Of a stretch of DNA of 64,000 nt, positions 26,018 through 34,652 are shown piece after piece. Position numbers and translations under genes: made by a program. Location: the NCBI GenBank assembly GCA_034509755.1, contig CM067555.1, forward strand, positions 2,736,142 through 2,800,141, given 5' to 3'. The notes under the pieces are model-generated. The model made no database searches and was not told where the DNA came from. It was given only the letters and a program-made list of their open reading frames with translations. The DNA comes from Anisodus tanguticus (Eukaryota; Streptophyta; Magnoliopsida; Solanales; Solanaceae). How positions within the stretch are numbered: position 1 is the first letter of the stretch; the number at the start of each line of letters is the position of its first letter.

Positions 26018-26500
26018 TCCGGCGGGCAGTGGGTCACGACGGAGTCCATTGCTATCAGATCTGGAGGCGCTGACGTCGATTTCTTTGCGACTTAACAGAT
26101 CTGAGTCATGACGGAGTCTATTACGACGGTTTCTTTTCCAGATCTGATCTTGTGGTGGCGTAACAGTGAACCGTTCCAGATTTGGTCTTGTGATGGCGTA
26201 AGAGTGAACCGTTCCAGATCTGGTCTTGTGGCGGTGTACAGAGAACGAAGAGAGAGTAGTAAACAGAGATGGGGAAACAGGGAATGGGTAGTGGTGTTGT
26301 GTTATTGTTGTGGTTATGGTTCACCGGAGACGCCGTCTCTGGCGAGGGCTGGCACTGATGGTGGTTGGCGGCGTGGTAGAGTGAAGGAGGTGAGAACAGA
26401 AGGAGAAGTGGTGTCGGTGCCAAACAATGAGGTAGTTGTAGTGGTGTTAGCCATTTTTTTTGTGGCTGGAGCTCCTCGCCGGAGCAGTGGGGCCAGATGA
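26018..26500. other. GC-rich block with open frames on both strands, unrecognised
   Basis: Markedly richer in G and C than its surroundings, with a 130-codon frame on the plus strand and a 100-codon frame on the minus strand. Neither resembles a family I know. Three 38-bp units starting 'ccagatctg/ttggtcttgtg' at 26138, 26176 and 26214 lie inside. It could be a captured gene fragment in the Helitron, but the source is not identified. Confidence 0.4.
26138..26251. repeat. three 38-bp tandem units
   Basis: Units begin at 26138, 26176 and 26214 with the common core 'ccagat(c/t)tg(a/g)tcttgtg' followed by 'gcgtaa(c/g)agtgaaccgtt'. Confidence 0.8.
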
Positions 26501-26549
26501 TGGAGGGAGTAGAAGGAGAAGGGAACAGATGGAGCAGCAGTGTGTTGTT

Positions 26550-26587
26550 ATTGTACGCAGCCTTACCTCACATTTCTGCAAGAGGTT
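26550..26587 (-). mobile_element. Au SINE fragment
   Basis: Complement of the Au core: 'ttgtacgcagccttacctca' followed by 'catttctgcaagaggtt'. Head and tail are missing. Confidence 0.6.
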
Positions 26588-26747
26588 ATATATCACTGGG
26601 ATATAGAGTAAGATTACACGTTAGGTTTATGTTTGCATTAGACAAGGCTAGATCTGATAATACATCCTTTGCTCCATAAGACATGTCTTCACCAAGGAGC
26701 AATCGTATAAATTGTTTAAAAAAAAAATAGAAGACAATTGACATGTA

Positions 26748-26855
26748 GGGATCTAGTAGCTCAGTTGGTTGGCTACCTGAACTTTTATCTTGTTGGTGAG
26801 GGTTTGAATTCCCACGTTGTAATCCCCTCCCCTATTTTCCCTTTACCTGCCCCCT
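26748..26855 (+). mobile_element. tRNA-derived SINE head
   Basis: A-box-like 'tagctcagttggttggc' and B-box-like 'gagggtttgaattccc', then 'cccctcccctattttccctt'. It abuts a minus-strand Au SINE fragment at 26856. Confidence 0.55.
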
Positions 26856-26974
26856 AAAAAAGGGCAGCCCAGTGCACTAAGCTTCCGCTATGCGCGGGGT
26901 CCGAGGAAGTGCCGGACCACTAGGTTCTATTGCACGCAACCTTAACTTACATTTTTGAAAGAGGTTGTTTCCAC
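26856..26974 (-). mobile_element. Au SINE, 3' two-thirds, minus orientation
   Basis: Begins AAAAAAGGGCAGCCCAGTGC and continues 'cttccgctatgcgcggggtccg' to 'gaggttgtttccac', the complement of an Au SINE. The tRNA-like head is absent. Confidence 0.75.
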
Positions 26975-27076
26975 AAACATAAACCTAACATATAATCTTA
27001 CTCTATATCCCAATGATATATAAGGGCCATTAGGCCATGTATTCCTTTGACTATTTTTAAGCAAAAATGTTGATGA

Positions 27077-27416
27077 TGTTAAGAGTCCTACATCGGAAAT
27101 GGAATGAGAACAACTCCTTATATGGACTTGAACAATCCCCACCCTACAAGCAAGCTTTTGGGGTTGAGTTAGGCCCAATATTCATTCTTTACATGGTATC
27201 AGGGCCTCACCCATTCCAACTCTTTGTTCACCGATGTTGGGCCTCCAAATTATGTCATCCACGCTCCAGTTAACGGGGTCTGGGCGTGCGGGGGAGTGTT
27301 AAGAGTCCAACGTCGGAAATGGAATGGGAATATGGACTCCTTATATGGACTTAGACAATCCTCACCCTACAAGTTAGCTTTTGGGGTTGAGTTAGGCCCA
27401 ATATTCATTATTTACA
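27077..27416 (+). mobile_element. complete TRIM (miniature LTR retrotransposon), 340 bp
   Basis: 5' LTR 27077-27193 (TGTTAAGAGTCCTACATCGG to TTTACA); primer-binding site TGGTATCAGGGCC from 27194, matching initiator-tRNA-Met primed elements; about 100 bases of non-coding interior; polypurine tract 'gcgggggag'; 3' LTR 27297-27416. A 5-base duplication GATGA is at 27072-27076 and 27417-27421. It encodes nothing, so it would depend on other elements' proteins. A truncated relative is at 41285. Flanking DNA on the two sides is itself a diverged direct repeat (27010-27072 and 27455-27520). Confidence 0.92.
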
Positions 27417-28540
27417 GATGAGTATATATTTAAAAAGTCCTAATTATAATACTCGGTGATATATTAGGGCCATCAGGTCGTGTATTCCTTTGACTATTTT
27501 AAGCAAAAACGTTATTGAGTAACTATTTTTGTAAAAAGAAGTCCTAATTCTACTCCTTGTGAATTTCACAAATATAGAAAAAAATAAAAGACACTTTTTT
27601 ATTTAAAATTAATGACTGGCCTACTTTTTAGAAAGATAATATGATGATTTTTTGTGTAATTGTTTTTTAATCTTTTTTTCTCAGATGTGCAATTTTGTGT
27701 TTTTAAAAACTGAAAAGATATATTAGAGCCAGTGCCACCAAACAAATAGGCAAAATTGGGAAAAGAAATGGATAGAGTGGAGTAGTGTGATTAACTTCGA
27801 TAAATTCAGAGGAAATAATCAAAGATGTTGTCACTATCTTCTCTGAATTCTTTCAGTACTTTGAGGCTCTATATGGTCTTTTTCTTAGGAACTACTTTGA
27901 GGCTTCAAATTAGTTTATATTAGTGTTGATTCTTAAGGTGCATCTTAACGATGTGACTGTTGTTTTACATTAATCTTAGTTCATGCCAACATGACTGGTT
28001 TGTGTGTGTTTTTATCAAAGAAAAGTGTTTTAGTCTATTTTCCTTTTTTCTAAGTATTTAATACTTATATCAATTAGAGGGACTTGCAAAATAGATTTTA
28101 ATATTTTCTTGTAATTTTGAAAAAGTGAAATGTGTGCACAAAAGAACATGTACTATGAAATTATAAAGAATATTTAATGCTTGTAGAAATGAGATGAACG
28201 AAATATACGAACAAAGAAATGTACATACAAGTTTACAAGAACATGATACATGAAAAAGGAAGATGATGAAAAATTAGTAGAGGGAATTTGGTCTCCTTTC
28301 TAATACACGAATAATTTGCATGTTGTTGGACTATTGGAACTATCTCTTTTGATAAATGATTATTTGTCTATAATAAAATATAAGTTACTGTTCGTTGAGT
28401 TTTGATTTACCTTTTTATTGTTTAAGTTGTGCAAATATGTATAGTTGGATTTACAAGCTTATATGAGTAGATTAATTTTTGATAAGGAAATTAAAGATAT
28501 TTATAGTTATTGCAAATTACTTTTCAATCATTACAAAAAC

Positions 28541-28818
28541 TGTTGAGAATATAATCAAATATTAAAAGTGTGTTCTATCTAACAGCTTAAGCTTTTAGAT
28601 CAGATGGTCACACACTTCAATATGGTATTAGAGCAGGCCAAAGGTCCTGAGATCGAATCTCACCGCCACCCATTCTCAAAAAGAATTTCCACGTGCTTGG
28701 ACCATGAAAAAAATCAGGCCAGCACGTGAGGAGGCGTGTTGAGAATATAATCAAATATTAAAATTGTGTTCTATCTAACAGCTTAAGCTTTTAGATCAGA
28801 TGGTCACACACTTCAATA
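28541..28818 (+). mobile_element. complete TRIM, 278 bp with 82-bp LTRs
   Basis: 5' LTR 28541-28622 and 3' LTR 28737-28818 both run from TGTTGAGAATATAATCAAAT to CACTTCAATA and differ at about one position. A primer-binding site TGGTATTAGAGC follows the 5' LTR directly; a purine stretch 'gtgaggaggcg' precedes the 3' LTR. The duplication AAAAC is at 28536-28540 and 28819-28823. The LTR ends in TA rather than CA. No coding capacity. Confidence 0.9.
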
Positions 28819-28875
28819 AAAACGTCATTTTGTTAATTTAGTAAAAACCTTCGCGCAGTCGGTCAAACTACTAGT

Positions 28876-29484
28876 TATTTGTTAAGTGAGAGAATTACTT
28901 TTAAAAGTATAATAGGTGTAAGCATTAGTCTAATGAAGTAGTAATTAATATCAAACCAATTGTACACTGCTGCAATGATTACAAAGGCATGAAGTGATAA
29001 TATTATCTAGATAATGACCACAATGTATTTTCTATATATACATTAGTATAATCTATTCTTGAAATTAGACAGTGCAAAGATGTTTTTTTGGCACTAGCTA
29101 GCTTGAATGACATCCAATCTAAGAGTACAATGTATCTCAAAGATACTTTATTGTCCAATGAAAAATAGAAACAAAGTTCGTTTCAAGTATAGGTGGTATC
29201 ATCTTTTCCCTAAGATGTATAATATATTGTAACTTGTTAGTATTACCATTAAGATCAAGGGAATAAAGTTACAAGATCCTCTTAACACAATGAAATTAGA
29301 ATTATTACATCATAATGGTAAAAAAGCTAGGTATATTCTACCATGGTTAGCGTAAGATATATGCAACCCTTTCAATGAGTTAGTATAACTCCTATATGTG
29401 TATTGAAAAGGTAAGAATTTGACGGATACTTTATATGGACATCACTCTTTAACATGTATGTACTTGTTAAAATATTTTACACAT
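28876..29484. other. AT-rich intergenic DNA
   Basis: No gene, RNA or clear mobile element seen. Confidence 0.45.
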
Positions 29485-29496
29485 TTACTCATTTTG

Positions 29497-29672
29497 GAAC
29501 AACGGATAAAGTTGTTGTCATGTGATCAAGAGGTCATGGGTTAAAGCCGTGGAAACAGTCTCTTGCAGAAATGTGAGGTAAGACTGCGTACAATAGACCC
29601 TTGTGGTCCGACCCTTCCACGGACCCTGCGCTTAGTGGGATCTTAGTGCACCGGACTGCCCTTTTTTTTTTT
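29497..29672 (+). mobile_element. Au-type SINE with 12-bp TSD
   Basis: Full-length-looking Au SINE: B box 'ggtcatgggttaaagc', 'gtctcttgcagaaatgtgaggtaagactgcgtacaatagaccc', end 'accggactgcccttttt'. Duplication TTACTCATTTTG at 29485-29496 and 29671-29682. Confidence 0.88.
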
Positions 29673-29961
29673 ACTCATTTTGAAACAATTTTAGACGTGC
29701 AACGTCTAAAGTTAGGCTTGACAAATCCTAACTTCCAATAAAATATTTGAAATTTCATGTAGCTGAAATTAGACAAAAAAATAAGGATTGAAGTTTGTGC
29801 CTAAACTTAAGCTATAAAAAGCTTCAGACAACACATGTGATAGAAGTTAATTTTACGCGTTGGAGGTATGGCTTAAATGGTGGTCTCGAAATCTGCGGCA
29901 TGTGCACGTCAACCATTAAAAGTTGTTACATGTTCAAACATAAATAGGTCATTGTACCATC

Positions 29962-30125
29962 AAAGATTGTGATGGAATGATAGGTACTCATATATTCTTA
30001 ATAAGCGATTTCGAGTTCGAGTCATAAGAATAAAATCATTTTTTATAGAAAATGATTAACCTCAAATTACTTTCTGACGTGAATTCGAAATAGTTGAACC
30101 AGAAACAAATACCGAGAACAAAAAG
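29962..30125 (+). mobile_element. decayed tRNA-derived SINE, same type as at 13143
   Basis: Shares the 'gattgtgatggaatgataggtact' head, a 'gatttcgagttcgagtc' B box and the 'accagaaacaaataccgagaac' tail region with the SINE near 13143. Confidence 0.5.
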
Positions 30126-31738
30126 AAATCGATCATTGCAGGGAAAACTCATCATATGCATGACACAACATTTCAACTAATGTTTAGAACACGACCAACC
30201 ATCATAATCAGCTTAAAACACAAACGTACTACATTCTTGCTTCTCCTAGGAAACATTAATGCTTTAATTTAAACAAACCAACCATAAGCAAAACCTACAG
30301 TACTCAAACATTAACACAACACTAAACCTTTATTCTGGCCATAGGCCTAATTACTAATTCATAAAGCACTCATTAAGTAGCTTACAAACACATATACCGC
30401 CTTCACAAATATATTCAATAATATAAACTAAGTGAAGGACAAGATTAGCATAATCTACCTTGCTTTTGAGAATTATCTTCTTTTAACTATAATTTAATTC
30501 CTATAGAGCCCATCAAGAGACTCAAATGCCAAAGGATATAGAAGTTGCCCTTAATTTTGACTAGAAAAAACACCACCAGGAACATGCCAATTACCTTACA
30601 TCATGGGACTAATCAAGATTAATCTTAATGACTAATCAAGATTCTTCAAACACCATCACAAAAATCATTTTTTGCAGCCACCCTTTTATTGTCTTCAATC
30701 ATCTGACGGTTCCAGTCTTTTCTAATTACGTAGTAGTTCTTCCTCTTCCTCCATCGAACAAAAAATACGATAAATCAAGAAAACTACCCCTAGAGGGTTT
30801 GATTGAGGTTGGAATATTAGTGATGTTTATGAAGGCAAATATATAAGAGTGAAGGTGACTTAATGTGATCACTTTTGGGTAAAGGAGGAACAAAAAGAGT
30901 AAAAATGGAGGGGTGGGTTGGCAAGTTAAGAATCTTATAAGGGATATGCCATTGGTACCTCTTACATCACAAATATGTTATTTCTTCTAATGGCCTCATA
31001 TTCCTTTCCCGCCCTTCATTTTTTTATATTGGCATGCTTTACTTTTTTGTAGCTAGTACTATTTTTAATTTAATTATATAAACCTTGTACAATATTTGCT
31101 GTTTAATTTTGATTATTATATTAGCGGATGAAATCATCATTCACATGGCAGAATTTTAAAAGACTCATGAATTGTTTTTTTAAGCAAAAGTGATTCAAAT
31201 TATGACGTGCACCTTGAAATACATAGAAACTACTTAGTATCAAGAAGTGTGGAGAATTTAAAAAATGTAATATATCCCTCATTAATTAAAAGTTTTGAAT
31301 TTAAGACTTGAGAAAGGAGAAACTCTTAAAAGAGAGTGTTTTTCGCTTCGATAGGGCGTCCCCATGCAACCTAAATCGAGATTGCAAGTATATTGTTTAC
31401 TATCTCGTGTGTTATAAAATTAAATTAACATTTACTATGATGGACTACAAAATCAAACTCTCGATGAAAAGGGTTGGGGTGCTGAATAAAATGAGGTTAA
31501 GTTCTATACACTGAAATTAGAAAAAAAATATTACACAATATTCAAGTCACGTTAAAGTAATTGCAAGTGAATCTATTTGGTGACATTAATTGTAACTAAA
31601 AATAAATAGTAGAAACATGTTAACATAATCAATTTTAAAAAATCTTTTTGAGGTGACACAAGCAGTACACTATCAGTTAGTACAAAAGTTTTATGAAACT
31701 TAGAAACTTGTACTAACAACAACAACATACCCAGTGAA
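30126..31738. other. intergenic DNA; possible minus-strand transcript near 30450-31000
   Basis: No convincing protein. On the minus strand between about 31000 and 30450 the sequence is less AT-biased and has a pyrimidine-rich stretch 'ttgccaacccacccctcc', then only very short frames such as an 11-codon one starting MEEEEELL. It could be an exon of a small or non-coding RNA, or nothing. Confidence 0.25.
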
Positions 31739-32888
31739 ATTCCTATTGGAAATTTGCCTTTGGTGGGGAGGTGCGTCCACCCATATTTAATGAATTAAAC
31801 ACTAGGGTTCCGTATGTTGGAGACTTTGTCTCTCCACACGTGCATAATCTACTAAGTGAGTAGATGACCGTAGGGCCAAGAATCGTCAAATTTCGTTGAG
31901 AAATGAAAGAGATATTGGTCTACGAAGTAAGGTGTTTGAGTCATGGAAATATGGTGTGGGACAAATCTACCACATCGATGGGAAAATGAAGAATTGCTCT
32001 CTTTATAAGTCTCTAAATTGGCTAAGGGTTTGGGACCCTAAGGGGTATCCCATGTGTTTAAAGGAGGGAGGACCTAGATGTGCTTGGGTTCAAGGCTAAG
32101 CCCACACGCGCGCCGCCCGCCTGCCCGTCCGGTCCGGCTCGGGTCTTGGGCTTCTTCTAATATTATCTCTTTGGATCCAAATTGTTTAATATTTATAGTT
32201 TGGTCCTTGGAGTTTCTGGAATGTTGAATTTGGGAACAACGGAAGTTGATTTTTGGGGGCGTTATTGTGCATTAACCAGCCATTACTTGGCTGATTAACT
32301 CCCTCCATTAACAACCATTACTTGGCTGAATTACTCCCTCCTTCAATGGCCATTAACAGTCATGTCTTGGCAATTGAGAGGTCTCCCCTTATGCTATATA
32401 TTGATGCCTTTTGGCTCAATTGTGTGATACGAAACACAGAAACAGAGACACACTATATACACATAGACAAAACAGAAGAGAAAGTCAGTCCAAAACGTGA
32501 GCAAAAACGTTGGGACAAAACAGAAACTCTTCCTTCCTTTTCTATTTCTTCAGCAAGTCGTTTCGTGTTTGTTTTCTTCAGCAAAATCAACCTATTTGCT
32601 TTGTAGTGTTGATATTAGGTGTTGTTTTATCTTGGGAGACTATTGCCCGTTAACGTAAAAGCATATATACGGGGCAATCTTATCTTAAAGACAGAGTGTC
32701 ATCACTCGACTCAGCACACAGTTGTAACAATCCAGATTTAGTGTTTCTTGATTTCAGGTTATCAAGATTCAAGACTCAACAAGCTTGCCGCAGTTCTGAA
32801 CATTGGCATATTTGTTTATCCTTTCGAACACTTGTAATATTTATTTACTTCCCGTACTGATTTACAATATCCAACAATTCCACAACGT
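31716..32888 (-). mobile_element. TS SINE tail split by a solo LTR
   Basis: 'acaacaacaacatacccagtg' (31716 onward) and 'acaacgt' (32882-32888) are the two halves of one truncated TS SINE 3' end in minus orientation. The pair is flanked by the perfect 13-base duplication GAAACTTGTACTA (31703-31715 and 32889-32901). Confidence 0.75.
31744..32876. mobile_element. 1133-bp solo LTR
   Basis: Runs from TATTGGAAATTT (first dinucleotide TA instead of TG) to ATATCCAACA. The 5-base duplication ATTCC is at 31739-31743 and 32877-32881. Removing it restores an uninterrupted TS SINE tail, which fixes the boundaries. It has a TATATATTG-type motif near 32395, a GC-rich patch at 32100-32150 and no coding region. 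Superfamily not determined. Confidence 0.82.
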
Positions 32889-32901
32889 GAAACTTGTACT
32901 A

Positions 32902-33625
32902 ATATACTGTAATTTGATTGCGTAATGCTCTTTCTATATGGAGGTCAAGATCTTTGATGATTTATAAATCATATGGTACATTTGACCAATGGTTAATAGG
33001 TACAATTTATTTATTTTTGCATATAAATCCAAGTTGCGTTTATTATATGATTTAACGTCTTTACATATTGAGAAAATCTAAGACACATGCATATTAGTGT
33101 GATGACGTGAAGAAAAGCAAACATACCTAGATGCCACTGGTAGGTTTTTCCTCTTTTTCTTAATCATTTCTTTTGATAAACATACCTTGTGATGACGTGA
33201 AGAAAAGAAGGTTTGATGACCTAACAATGGAAGCTTTTAGAGCATCAGAGAATAATACATAATACCAAAAACAAAGCAATCAAATATTCCCACACAAAAG
33301 TTTATGTTTATGTTGTCTGTGCCTATCTTCCAACATGTACTACTTTTTTCTTGTTTTGTTCACTCATATATCTTTCTTTGTTTTCCCTTAATTATTTTAT
33401 GTTCTGCTATGTACTTGTGGCTAAATCCTGACATCAATAGCCAGCATATAATACAGCACATTCAATGGCATATTCGGTACTCATTTCAGTGGAGAAGACA
33501 TGAAAATAGGATTAATTTAATTCGGTAATTATATGTGTTGCCACTTTAGATTTTAGACTGGATAGTATATTTTCATTATTAAGAGGATATGCCTTCCACC
33601 ACCAAAAAAAAAAAAAGAAGAGGAG
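32902..33625. other. AT-rich intergenic DNA
   Basis: No gene seen. Two copies of 'gtgatgacgtgaagaaaag' at about 33099 and 33189 form a local direct repeat. Confidence 0.4.
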
Positions 33626-33895
33626 GAATTAACTACGAATTTCGTCTCTAATATGTTGCTAAATAGCCTATAGCTAGCAGGATTCTTTCATAATTTATCG
33701 CTAATCCATCGTTAAATAGGATTAGCGACCAATTTTTGTTGTTTAGAGACAGAAATTGTCCATTGCTAAATAGCCCGTAGCTAAATAGAATTCTTTGATA
33801 ATACATCACTAATACGTCGTTAAATAGGCTAGCTACGGATTTTTGTTGTGTAGCTACAAAGTTGTTTGTCGCTAGTTCCGTTCTTTTTTGTAGTG
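33626..33895. mobile_element. CACTA-type non-autonomous element, right end
   Basis: The right end read on the minus strand is CACTACAAAAAAGAACGGAA, a CACTA terminal motif. The interior holds imperfect repeats of 'gctaaatagcc(t/c)(a/g)tagct' and 'cgttaaatagg', typical subterminal repeats. The left end is diverged. Confidence 0.55.
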
Positions 33896-34030
33896 AATTA
33901 TGTACTTAAACCATATGCATTAAAAGTTGGCTGTCGCTAGTTCAGAATATACAATAACACAGTTTTGTTAGTATAGTTTCTTGTCTAACAGATCCAATAT
34001 GCAGCTATCTAAAGAGCTACGCCTGCCACT

Positions 34031-34218
34031 GAGTGGCGGAGCCGGACTTTTTACTAACAGGATTACAAATAAAAAGAAGTAAACGACACGAAGAAGTAAG
34101 GAAATTCAACATTTACGATATATGCATAAAAAATAATTTTAATCTTGTGTACAATGTAATTTTTTGGCGAAGGAGGCTCGAATGAACCCCTTGCGCTCCC
34201 CTAGCTTCGCCACTGCAA
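34031..34218. mobile_element. short dispersed repeat of the 'ggcggagc...gccactg' family
   Basis: Starts 'gagtggcggagccgg' and ends 'ctagcttcgccactgcaa', with duplication TGCCACT at 34024-34030 and 34219-34225. Related copies lie at 35254, 40927, 49273 and 49551. Confidence 0.6.
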
Positions 34219-34489
34219 TGCCACTAGAACAATCTTTCAAAGTTGTACTTCTCAACTAACTCAGAAAGTCAGATTCATAAAGTAAAGAACTATTCATGGG
34301 ATAATGACATATCCCCTTGTGGAGAAATTTGTGAGGAGCTAATTGTCTTTAACTCTAGTAGAAACATCTCTAACTTAATCACTCCTTTTAAATTACATGT
34401 GCTCTCTTTATTTGGTCTAATTCTTTATTTCCTGTATCTTACTTTAGTTATTCTGACAATAAATTACAACGGTAATATATGTACTAGGC

Positions 34490-34606
34490 TATGTTACTTG
34501 GACTCTCAAAAAATATTGCCACCCGTGTGAGATACTCAAAATATGCAATATTTTTGGATGATCAGACACACACACCGAGACATATTTGAAGAGTCCGAAC
34601 AACATA
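34490..34606. mobile_element. hAT-like MITE, copy 1 (3' flank of NT-C2 gene)
   Basis: TATGTTACTTGGACTC at the left and GAAGAGTCCGAACAACATA at the right. It lies 47 bases beyond the stop codon, so probably within the 3' UTR. Confidence 0.75.
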
Positions 34607-34652
34607 AGTGCTAGGTGAAAATGTGGATCTGTTTACCTAAGATTAGCGAGAT

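Larger units (their letters stand above)
26590..27030. repeat. inverted repeat with about 50-bp arms
   Basis: The arm at about 26588-26637 ('gggatatagagtaagatta' ... 'gttaggtttatgtttg') is repeated as its complement at about 26973-27022. Both arms adjoin an Au SINE fragment, so the inversion probably involved the SINE copies. Confidence 0.7.
25158..28875 (+). mobile_element. probable non-autonomous Helitron carrying nested insertions
   Basis: 5' end A|TCTCTCTATATATAATAAAG and 3' end ...CAAACTACTAGT|T match Helitron termini (TC...CTAGT between host A and T). The 3' end is preceded by a GC-rich weak hairpin 'ccttcgcgcagtcgg'. No Rep/helicase frame is present. Inside are TGTATTC-rich DNA (25545-26010), a GC-rich block, SINE fragments and two TRIMs. 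That the two ends belong together is inferred. Confidence 0.5.

Noticed and set aside
31896..32606. Plus-strand frames of 67 and 94 codons
   Set aside because: Both lie inside the solo LTR and resemble no protein.
31815..32876. TGTTGG...CCAACA as the LTR boundaries
   Set aside because: No matching target duplication at 31810-31814; starting at 31744 gives ATTCC on both sides and restores the SINE tail.
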